Positions 22,871 through 29,279 of a stretch of DNA of 36,311 bases are shown here, piece by piece. The translations under genes were made by a program, and so were the position numbers. The notes beneath the pieces are model-generated. The model saw nothing but the letters and a program-made list of their open reading frames with translations, was not told the origin of the DNA and made no database searches. Every line of letters starts with the position of its first letter. Position 1 is the stretch's first letter. The stretch comes from Armatimonadota bacterium (GTDB lineage Bacteria > Armatimonadota > Armatimonadia > Armatimonadales > Capsulimonadaceae), in contig JAFAZD010000376.1 of NCBI GenBank assembly GCA_019239955.1, positions 1 to 36,311 on the forward strand, in the 5' to 3' direction.

Positions 22871-23281
22871 ATGGACACCGGCAACAACGGGCAGTCCGAT
22901 CTCCTGTCCACTGTCTGGCCCCCGCCGCCCACTGCGCCTCCGCCAAACCCAGTGCATCTGGTCTCGGCCCAGATGTTCACCGCGGGCGGCCCCGTGTCGG
23001 ACTTCCGCGACGGGACCCTGCGCTTAGACGCGGACGGCGTCCACCTGGACGGCCGGGCCGCCGTCCGCGCTGAGATCGCCTTCCTGTTGTGCCTGTTCAC
23101 CCCGGCGGCCTACGCGCCCTTCATCGCGGAGGCGGAGCAACACGCCCCCGGACGCGCCGCCGTGGGCCGCCTGCGCCGCTGGGCGCCGCCCCACGTCTGG
23201 GTGTTCATGGCCCCCGTGCTCGCGCTCGGCGTTGTCCTCGCCGGTCTGATTGTCACGGCGTACCTCAATGCGGGGCCATAG
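22871..23281 (+). CDS. Small membrane protein of unknown function
   Basis: This is a protein of 136 aa. The N-terminus is Pro-rich (WPPPPTAPPPNP). The middle is a short beta-rich domain (GTLRLDADGVHLDGRAA). A hydrophobic patch AEIAFLLCLFTPAAY and a clear C-terminal membrane helix (VWVFMAPVLALGVVLAGLIV) follow. I do not recognise a family. AAAGGAA lies 7 nt before ATG 22871. It follows the zinc-ribbon gene by about 50 nt, so the two may form an operon. Function unknown. Confidence 0.6.
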   Translation: MDTGNNGQSDLLSTVWPPPPTAPPPNPVHLVSAQMFTAGGPVSDFRDGTLRLDADGVHLDGRAAVRAEIAFLLCLFTPAAYAPFIAEAEQHAPGRAAVGRLRRWAPPHVWVFMAPVLALGVVLAGLIVTAYLNAGP

Positions 23282-23296
23282 GAGGCGGTCCGGCCC

Positions 23297-23325
23297 TTGC
23301 CAACTCGCCTCGCTTCAGGTATCCT
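23297..23325 (+). promoter_or_regulatory. Sigma-70-like promoter of leaderless nadD
   Basis: TTGCCA (23297-23302) and TATCCT (23320-23325) are 17 nt apart. The nadD ATG at 23333 begins 8 nt after the end of the -10 box, so the mRNA should begin at or next to the start codon. There is no Shine-Dalgarno sequence. Confidence 0.65.
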
Positions 23326-23332
23326 TACCCCG

Positions 23333-24076
23333 ATGCAGCGATTGGGAATCATGGGCGGGACGTTTGACCCCATACATTACGGACACCTGCTGATGGCCGA
23401 GGAGGCGCGCCAGGCCTTCGCGCTGGAACAGGTCGTCTTCGTGCCCAACGGACAGCCGGCGCACAAGAAGGCGTACCTGGTCTCCGCGCCGGAGGACCGC
23501 TACGCCATGACGCTGCTCGCCACCGGCTCCAACCCGCACTTCGGCTGCGACCGGGTGGAGATCGAGCGCCCCGGCCCGTCCTACGCCATTGACACCATCC
23601 GGCACTTCCGGCGCTCCTACCCGGAACTGGACGCTCTGTACTTCATCACCGGCGCGGACGCGATTTTGGAAATCCTGACGTGGCACGAGTATGAGCGGCT
23701 GATTGAAGAGTGCCGGTTCATCGCCGTCACCCGGCCCGGCTTCGTGCTGGACCGGCTCTCCGAGATCGCCGGCACCCGATTTTTGGAGCGGGTCTCGTTC
23801 CTGCCGATCCCCGGCCTGGACATCTCCTCCACCGACCTGCGCCGCCGCGTCGCCGAGGGGCGGGGCATCAAGTACATGACGCCGGACGCCGTCCAGACCT
23901 ACATCGCCCGCCGGGGGCTGTACCGGCATCCGGCCCCCGCCGGCCCCCCTCATCCCCCAGCCCCTTCTCCCTCGGAGGGGCGAAGGGGAGACGGAGAAGC
24001 CATTGGCGGAAGGAACCCTCTCCCCCGCGAGGGAGAGGGCAGGGTGAGGGGGCCGGGCGAGGGAGAGATGCCATGA
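23333..24076 (+). CDS. nadD: Nicotinate-nucleotide adenylyltransferase
   Basis: NadD transfers AMP from ATP to nicotinate mononucleotide to give deamido-NAD in NAD synthesis. The protein is 247 aa. The nucleotidyltransferase motif GGTFDPIHYGHL is at the N-terminus, FITGADAILEILTWHEYERL lies in the middle, and ISSTDLRRRV near the C-terminus is the family's second ATP-binding motif. Homology ends near TYIARRGLY, at about residue 198. The remaining about 47 residues, rich in Pro, Arg, Gly and Glu, are encoded by an intergenic-type repeat. The start is ATG 23333, since the track's 23297 coincides with the -35 box. Its stop overlaps the histidine kinase start (ATGA). Confidence 0.92.
   Translation: MQRLGIMGGTFDPIHYGHLLMAEEARQAFALEQVVFVPNGQPAHKKAYLVSAPEDRYAMTLLATGSNPHFGCDRVEIERPGPSYAIDTIRHFRRSYPELDALYFITGADAILEILTWHEYERLIEECRFIAVTRPGFVLDRLSEIAGTRFLERVSFLPIPGLDISSTDLRRRVAEGRGIKYMTPDAVQTYIARRGLYRHPAPAGPPHPPAPSPSEGRRGDGEAIGGRNPLPREGEGRVRGPGEGEMP
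23942..24060. repeat. CCCTCTCCC/GGGAGAGGG-type repeat read as nadD tail
   Basis: Nested inverted repeats occur: CCCCTTC/GAAGGGG, then CCCTCTCCC/GGGAGAGGG around CCGCGA, and an outer GGCCCCCCTCAT.../GGGTGAGGGGGCC pair. This is the style of common dispersed intergenic repeats. Here it is in frame with nadD and encodes its extra C-terminus. Confidence 0.7.
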
Positions 24077-25332
24077 CCGACTGTGAAAACCAGCTCGTCC
24101 TCGCGCGACGGCAGATCGAGGCCGTCCAGCGCATCTCTACCGCGCTCTACTCCCTCACTGACCTGGATGCACTCCAGCGGATGGCCTTGCAGACGGCGAT
24201 GGACGTGGTGGAGGCCGACGCCGGCTCCCTGCTGGTCTACGACCTGGAGAGAAACGTCCTCGTCTTCCGCTACGTGGTCGGGCCGGTCGCCGACACCCTG
24301 ACCGGCACGGAGCTGGACCTGGCGCGGACTCCAGGCATCGCCGGCCAGGTCTTCCGCAGCGGCGTCCCGCGCATCACCCGGAACGTGGACGAGGACGCCG
24401 ACCATGTCCGCGTGGTGGACGCCCGCACCGGCTACCACACCCGCTCGCTGATGACCGTCCCCCTGCGCCGACGCGACGGCGGCCTCCCCTTCGGCGTCGT
24501 CCAGTTCGTCAACAAGCGCGCGGGCGACTTTGACGACAGCGACGTGGCGACCATCGAGGTCATGGGCAGCCTGGTCGTCATGGCCGTGCAGAACGTCATC
24601 CTGGCCCAGCGCGCCCGCCTGGCCGCCGTCGCCTACGCGGCCGGCGAGATCAGCCACGACGTCGGCAACATGCTTACCTACGTGCTGCCCTACGTGCAGA
24701 GCCTGGACGCCTACATCGCCGACGTGCGAGCCGGCAAGCCGGGGGCGCTGGAGGCGCTGGAGGCATTCTACCAGGAGGTGGTCGAGAGCGTGGCCGACGG
24801 CGTGGAGCAGGTCCAGTTCCGCACCCGCGAGATCGCCCGCGCCGTCAAGGGGGAGGTGGCCCCGCTGGCCTTCGAGGCGGGCCGCCCGATGCACGTCGCC
24901 CGGCAGGTCGTGCGCGCCTTCGCCGTCACCGCCCAGCGCCACGGGATCACGCTCGATTTGGAGGGTGACGCCGAGATGGAGGCGGTCTTCGACCAGTTCC
25001 GCCTCTACAACGCCCTCTACAACCTGGTCGGCAACGCCCTCTCGGAGACCCCGGCGGGGGGCCGCATCGCCCTGACCGTCGCTCCCGACACGGACGACCC
25101 CGCCTTCTACGCCGTCACCGTTGCCGACACCGGGCGGGGGATGCCCGAGGACGTGCGCGCGGCGCTGTTCACCGACGCCGCCCGCTCCACCAAGCCCGGC
25201 GGCACGGGCCTGGGCACCCGCATCGTCGGCCGCATCGTCGAGCAGCACGGCGGCGCCGTCCGCGTCCAGAGCGCCCCCGACCGGGGAACTGCCATCACCC
25301 TGCGCCTCCCGAAGCGGCCGCCGGCTGCTTGA
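24073..25332 (+). CDS. GAF-domain sensor histidine kinase
   Basis: This is a soluble two-component sensor of 419 aa with no membrane segment. A short helix is followed by a GAF domain near residues 25-165 (ALQTAMDVVEADAGSLLVYD, then GIAGQVFRSGVPRITRNV, then MTVPLRRRDG). The dimerisation helix carries the putative phospho-accepting His in AAGEISHDVGNML, an atypical H-box. The ATPase domain has the N-box LYNLVGNALSET and the G-boxes DTGRGMP and GGTGLGTRI. ATG 24073 overlaps the nadD stop by 4 nt. No response regulator is present in the window, so it is an orphan whose partner and ligand are unknown. The long upstream extension of the track ORF is a nadD shadow. Confidence 0.85.
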   Translation: MTDCENQLVLARRQIEAVQRISTALYSLTDLDALQRMALQTAMDVVEADAGSLLVYDLERNVLVFRYVVGPVADTLTGTELDLARTPGIAGQVFRSGVPRITRNVDEDADHVRVVDARTGYHTRSLMTVPLRRRDGGLPFGVVQFVNKRAGDFDDSDVATIEVMGSLVVMAVQNVILAQRARLAAVAYAAGEISHDVGNMLTYVLPYVQSLDAYIADVRAGKPGALEALEAFYQEVVESVADGVEQVQFRTREIARAVKGEVAPLAFEAGRPMHVARQVVRAFAVTAQRHGITLDLEGDAEMEAVFDQFRLYNALYNLVGNALSETPAGGRIALTVAPDTDDPAFYAVTVADTGRGMPEDVRAALFTDAARSTKPGGTGLGTRIVGRIVEQHGGAVRVQSAPDRGTAITLRLPKRPPAA

Positions 25333-25357
25333 CAAGCGCCCCGCTTTCTGCGATAAT
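25329..25357 (+). promoter_or_regulatory. Strong sigma-70 promoter of DUF6785/DUF4380 operon
   Basis: A perfect TTGACA (25329-25334) and GATAAT (25352-25357) are exactly 17 nt apart. The -35 box overlaps the histidine kinase stop. Transcription would start near 25364, about 50 nt before ATG 25413. Confidence 0.85.
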
Positions 25358-25412
25358 GGCCGCAAGGTCGTGATTGTGTCCCCGCGACCGTTCTCGTGAA
25401 GGTGACGCCGCC

Positions 25413-27419
25413 ATGAGCCTGGTCAATGCCCGCCCCGAAGCCGTCCCCGCGCCGTCCGTGACCCCTGCGCCGTCCCCGCCGCGCACCGTCACGTTCCGGG
25501 CCGTGCTGCTGGGCATGGTCCTGATGGTCGTCAACTCCTATTGGGTCGTCATGATGGAGCGCATCCGCTACTCGGCCCACCCGACCACGATCTCCCTCTT
25601 CTTCAACTGTGTCTTCATCCTGGTCGTCCTGACGGGCCTGAACGGGCTGGTCGCCCGCGTCCGCCCGCGCTGGGCCTTCTGCCAGGGCGAGCTGCTGCTG
25701 ATCTACGCGATGCTCACCATTGACTCGTGCATGTCCGCGCACGACGCCGGCCAGATTCTGGTGCCGCACCTGACCTGGCCCTACTCGCAGGCCACCAAGG
25801 GCAACGGCTACGCCCAATTGTTCTGGCACTACCTGCCCGCCTGGGCGCTGATGACGGACAAGCAGGCCGTCCAGGGCTTCTGGCTGGGCAACGACACCCT
25901 CTACACCCGCGCGCACCTGCTGGCCTGGCTCCAGCCCACGCTGGTCTGGACCGGCTTCATCACCGTGCTGCTGTTCGTGATGCAGTGCGTCAACGTGCTG
26001 ATCCGCAAGCAGTGGACCGACAACGAGCGCCTGACCTACCCGCTGGTGCGCCTGCCCCTGGAGATCACCGACGCCCAGCCCGGCGGCCGGGGCCGCAGCG
26101 GCCTGCCGCTGACCCGCCAGCGCCTGTTCTGGCTCGGCTTCGTCCTGGCGGCGGGCATTGACCTGACCAACTCGCTCAACTACTACTTCCCCAGCATCCC
26201 GGCGATCCTGACGCCCGGCCACGGGCAAAGCTCGCTGGACCTGGGCCAGTTCCTGACCACCAAGCCCTGGAACGCCGTCGGCTGGACCCCGGCCTCGTTC
26301 TACCCGTTCGTGATCGGCCTGGGGATACTGATGCCGCTGGACTTCCTGTTCTCGTCCTGGTTTTTCTACCTGATCTGGAAGCTGCAGCACGTCATTGTGG
26401 TCTCCAACGCCTGGGACGCCAACCCGCAGATGCCCTACGACAAGTACCAGGCGTTCGGGGCCTACATGCTCTTCTTCGCGTCCACGATCTACCTCAGCCG
26501 CCACTACTTCCGCCAGGTGGTGCGCCGGGCGCTCGGCCTCTCCTCGGACATTGATGACTCCGATGAGCCGCTGCGCTACCGCTGGGCGTTCGTGGGAATC
26601 TTCGTCGGCCTGCTCCTGCTCATCGCCTTCACGATGGCCCTGGGGCTGTCGCCCTGGCTGAGTGTGATCTTCTTCGCGGTCTACCTCGCCCTGGCGCTGG
26701 CGATCACGCGGATGCGCGCGGAGTTGGGGACGCCGGTGCATGACCTGCACTTCACCGGCCCGAATTGGATGTTCACGGACTTCCTGGGGCCGCGCGCCCT
26801 GGGGCCGTCCAACCTGGCCGCCCTGAGCACGCTGTTCTGGTTCAACCGCGCCTACCGCTCCCACCCGATGCCGTTCCAGCTGGAGGCGTTCAAGATGGCC
26901 GAGCAGTCGGGCGCGCGCCGCGAGATGCGCCGCTGGTTCTGGGCCTTGATCCTGGCGGGCGCGTTCGGCATGGTCTGCACCTTCTGGGCCATGCTGCACA
27001 CCTACTACATCTTCGGCGGGCAGGCCAAGTCCGCCGGGACGTTCGGCAACGAGGCGTGGGACAATCTCGCCGGCTACCTCAAGGCCCCCCGTCAGGCGGA
27101 CCCGAATGTTGCCATCGCCATCGTCGTCGGCTTCCTATTCGCCACGTTCCTACAGGCGATGCGGGTGCAGCTGCCCTGGTGGCCGTTCCACCCGCTCGCC
27201 TACGCCGTCAGCGGCTCCTGGGAGATGAACCTGCTGTGGATGCCGCTCTTGATCGCCTGGACGGTCAAGAGCGTGCTATTGCGCTACGGCGGCATGAAGA
27301 TGTACCAGGCCAGCCTGCCCTTCTTCTACGGCCTCATCCTCGGCCAGTTCATCCCCGGCAGCCTGCTCAACATCTGGGGCATCATCACTGAGACGCCCAC
27401 CTACCAGTTCTGGCAGTGA
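25413..27419 (+). CDS. DUF6785/DUF6784-type polytopic membrane protein
   Basis: This is a large integral membrane protein of 668 aa with roughly a dozen predicted helices, for example AVLLGMVLMVVNSYWVVMME, FFNCVFILVVLTGLNGL, FVGIFVGLLLLIAFTMALG and the C-terminal YGLILGQFIPGSLLNIWGII. I associate this family (DUF6785 with a C-terminal DUF6784) with Armatimonadota, Planctomycetota and Lentisphaerae. It looks transporter-like, but no substrate is known. Notable soluble segments are RTRAHLLAWLQPTLVW-like loops and the conserved RMRAELGTPVHDLHFTGPNWM. ATG 25413 is chosen within the longer ORF; GAAGGTGA lies about 8 nt upstream. It is the first gene of an operon with DUF4380 and uridine-kinase-like genes. 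Confidence 0.75.
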   Translation: MSLVNARPEAVPAPSVTPAPSPPRTVTFRAVLLGMVLMVVNSYWVVMMERIRYSAHPTTISLFFNCVFILVVLTGLNGLVARVRPRWAFCQGELLLIYAMLTIDSCMSAHDAGQILVPHLTWPYSQATKGNGYAQLFWHYLPAWALMTDKQAVQGFWLGNDTLYTRAHLLAWLQPTLVWTGFITVLLFVMQCVNVLIRKQWTDNERLTYPLVRLPLEITDAQPGGRGRSGLPLTRQRLFWLGFVLAAGIDLTNSLNYYFPSIPAILTPGHGQSSLDLGQFLTTKPWNAVGWTPASFYPFVIGLGILMPLDFLFSSWFFYLIWKLQHVIVVSNAWDANPQMPYDKYQAFGAYMLFFASTIYLSRHYFRQVVRRALGLSSDIDDSDEPLRYRWAFVGIFVGLLLLIAFTMALGLSPWLSVIFFAVYLALALAITRMRAELGTPVHDLHFTGPNWMFTDFLGPRALGPSNLAALSTLFWFNRAYRSHPMPFQLEAFKMAEQSGARREMRRWFWALILAGAFGMVCTFWAMLHTYYIFGGQAKSAGTFGNEAWDNLAGYLKAPRQADPNVAIAIVVGFLFATFLQAMRVQLPWWPFHPLAYAVSGSWEMNLLWMPLLIAWTVKSVLLRYGGMKMYQASLPFFYGLILGQFIPGSLLNIWGIITETPTYQFWQ

Positions 27420-27425
27420 GGAGCC

Positions 27426-28613
27426 ATGAGGGAGAACAAGCGATTAGAGAAGCGGACAGCGAATGAAATCGCCGCTGAGGGCCTTTGGCCGAGTCTCCGC
27501 CTTCGCGGAGACAGGTTCGTGTCCTTACCCTCGGACACTCGGCGTCCGCGCCGGAAGCGGCGATTTCATTCGCTGATCCCTGTGGCGCTGGCCCCCTGCC
27601 TGGTCCTGCTCCTGGCCCTATCTTTTTCGGCGGCGCAGGCCCGCGTCACGGTGACACACACCACCTACAAAGGCTGGACGGACGCCTACCGGCTGTCCAA
27701 CAAGACAGTGGATGTCGTGGTCGTGCCGGGCATCGGGCGCATCATGGCGTTCGGCTTCACCGGGTCTGCTGAGACCAGCCCGCTGTTCAACAACCGGGCG
27801 GAACTTGGCCGGCCCGCCGTCCAAAAGTCGGGCGTCTATCCGAACGACTGGATCAACTACGGCGGGGACAAATTATGGCCGTCGCAGCAAATTGACTGGT
27901 TTCGGCATCAGCCGAAGGCCTGGCCGCCGGACCCCAACTTTGACGAGGGGCCGTACCGTGTCTCCCGTATCCGCAGCGGCCTTCGCCTCACCGGCCCCGT
28001 CAGCCCCTACTATCAGATTCAAGTCGTGCGCGAGATCACCCTGCCGCCCCACGGGGCACGGGTGTACCTCCGCGACACGTTCCGCAAGTCCCCGGACGCG
28101 GCGGGCAGGCGCAACGGCTTCCCCGTCGGTATCTGGAGCATCTCGCAGGTGCGCGGCGACGCCACCATCTACCTGCCACTGAACCGGCGCGGGCTGTTCC
28201 CCGGCGTCGGCCTCACGTCGCTGGGCGACAAGCCCACGCTGCTGCCCAACTGGCGGGCGCGGGGCGACACGGTGGCCGTCACGCGGCCCAACAACGTGGC
28301 GACCAAGATGGGCGTGGACGACGCGGCGGGCTGGATGGCCTGCATCTTCGGCGGCGACCTGCTGTTCTCGGAGCGCTTCACGCGCCGGCCCCGCGCCCTC
28401 TACCCGGACAAGGGCTGCAACGCCGAGGTCTACACCAACGGCGACCCGCACCTGCCCTACATCGAGATGGAGGTGCTCAGCCGGATGGTCCGCCTGCGCG
28501 CCGGCCAGACGCTGACGCGCACGATGTCCTGGCGTTTGCAGCGCCTCCCCCGCTGGCCACGCAGCGACGCCGACGCCCGCCGGCTGGTGGTGGCGGCGAT
28601 GGCGGGCCGATGA
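27426..28613 (+). CDS. Secreted DUF4380-family protein with captured repeat in N-terminus
   Basis: This is a protein of 395 aa. A signal-type hydrophobic segment lies unusually far in, at residues 49-70 (LIPVALAPCLVLLLALSFSA), followed by AQA and the mature domain. The domain opens THTTYKGWTDAYRLSNKTVDV and includes GGDKLWPSQQIDW and a beta-sandwich run. This is the pattern of DUF4380, a fold resembling carbohydrate-binding and mutarotase proteins. Residues 11-50 are encoded by a palindromic element with 20-nt perfect terminal arms. Translation may begin at ATG 27426 or lower, for example GTG 27519, although the latter lacks a ribosome binding site. It follows the DUF6785 gene by 6 nt, and its stop overlaps the kinase start. 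Function unknown. Confidence 0.75.
   Translation: MRENKRLEKRTANEIAAEGLWPSLRLRGDRFVSLPSDTRRPRRKRRFHSLIPVALAPCLVLLLALSFSAAQARVTVTHTTYKGWTDAYRLSNKTVDVVVVPGIGRIMAFGFTGSAETSPLFNNRAELGRPAVQKSGVYPNDWINYGGDKLWPSQQIDWFRHQPKAWPPDPNFDEGPYRVSRIRSGLRLTGPVSPYYQIQVVREITLPPHGARVYLRDTFRKSPDAAGRRNGFPVGIWSISQVRGDATIYLPLNRRGLFPGVGLTSLGDKPTLLPNWRARGDTVAVTRPNNVATKMGVDDAAGWMACIFGGDLLFSERFTRRPRALYPDKGCNAEVYTNGDPHLPYIEMEVLSRMVRLRAGQTLTRTMSWRLQRLPRWPRSDADARRLVVAAMAGR
27457..27575. repeat. Palindromic element inserted in coding sequence
   Basis: Perfect 20-nt terminal inverted repeats, CAGCGAATGAAATCGCCGCT at 27457-27476 and its complement at 27556-27575, enclose two small hairpins: GTCTCC/GGAGAC and GTGTCC/GGACAC. 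The arms resemble the GCGAATGAA-TCGC part of the 22010-22125 element. It is in frame with the DUF4380 ORF and has no stop codon in that frame. Confidence 0.85.
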
Positions 28614-29206
28614 GGCCGATCATCGTGGGCATCGCCGGAGGCTCGGCCTCCGGCAAGAGCACGTTCGCCGCCGCCCTCGCCAATGCCCTGGCCGCCGGGG
28701 ACCCGCCGTTGCGCGCCGAAACGCTGGCGATGGACGGCTACGCGGTTCAGGACAAGAGCCGAGGACCGTGCTTCGTCTTCTCGCCCACGGGCGAGACCCT
28801 CTTTGACTGGAATCACCCGGAGGCCTTCGACGATGCGCGCCTGGTCGCCGATGTCGAGGCGCGTGTCCGCGCCCAGGACGCTCCTGACGTTCTGCTGGTG
28901 GAGGGATTGATGCCGCTGTACCTCCCGTCCATCCGGGATCGCCTCGACCTGCGCCTCTTCGTCGAGTTGGATGCCGACGAGCGTGCGCTGCGCCGTCTGC
29001 TGCGCGACATGGCCGGGGGCCGCGCCAGCCGCGACCCGCGGTTCATCGCCGACTACTACCGCGAGAGCGCCCGCGTCGGCCACGCGCGCTACGTCGAGCC
29101 GTCGCGGGTCCACGCCGACCTGATCCTGCGCGGGGACTCCGATTTCCGACGCACGGCTCCTCTGGTCGCCGCGATTGTCCGGGCCAAACGTCATGACGTT
29201 GAATGA
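28610..29206 (+). CDS. Uridine kinase-like P-loop kinase
   Basis: This is a cytoplasmic P-loop kinase of 198 aa in the uridine kinase/phosphoribulokinase group. Walker A is GGSASGKST at residues 10-18. AMDGYAVQD marks the substrate-binding segment, DWNHPEAFD corresponds to the DFDHPxAFD signature of uridine kinases, and LLVEGLMPLYLP follows as the Walker-B-like strand. RRLLRDMAGGRASRD resembles the lid. Length and motifs suit a uridine kinase-like protein, but the substrate may differ. ATG 28610 overlaps the DUF4380 stop by 4 nt (ATGA), so it is in that operon, an odd context for pyrimidine salvage. Confidence 0.8.
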   Translation: MRPIIVGIAGGSASGKSTFAAALANALAAGDPPLRAETLAMDGYAVQDKSRGPCFVFSPTGETLFDWNHPEAFDDARLVADVEARVRAQDAPDVLLVEGLMPLYLPSIRDRLDLRLFVELDADERALRRLLRDMAGGRASRDPRFIADYYRESARVGHARYVEPSRVHADLILRGDSDFRRTAPLVAAIVRAKRHDVE

Positions 29207-29279
29207 GGACATCTTCATCTGCAAACCCTTTCAGACTCTCATCGGGCAGTAGCGGTCGGCGGTACTCACAGGAGGCGGC

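Noticed and set aside
25107-26999. A 630-aa minus-strand ORF opposite the DUF6785 gene.
   Set aside because: Its Gln/Gly/Arg/Asp-rich, low-hydrophobicity composition is typical of a high-GC shadow frame. The + strand encodes a coherent membrane protein with a near-consensus promoter.
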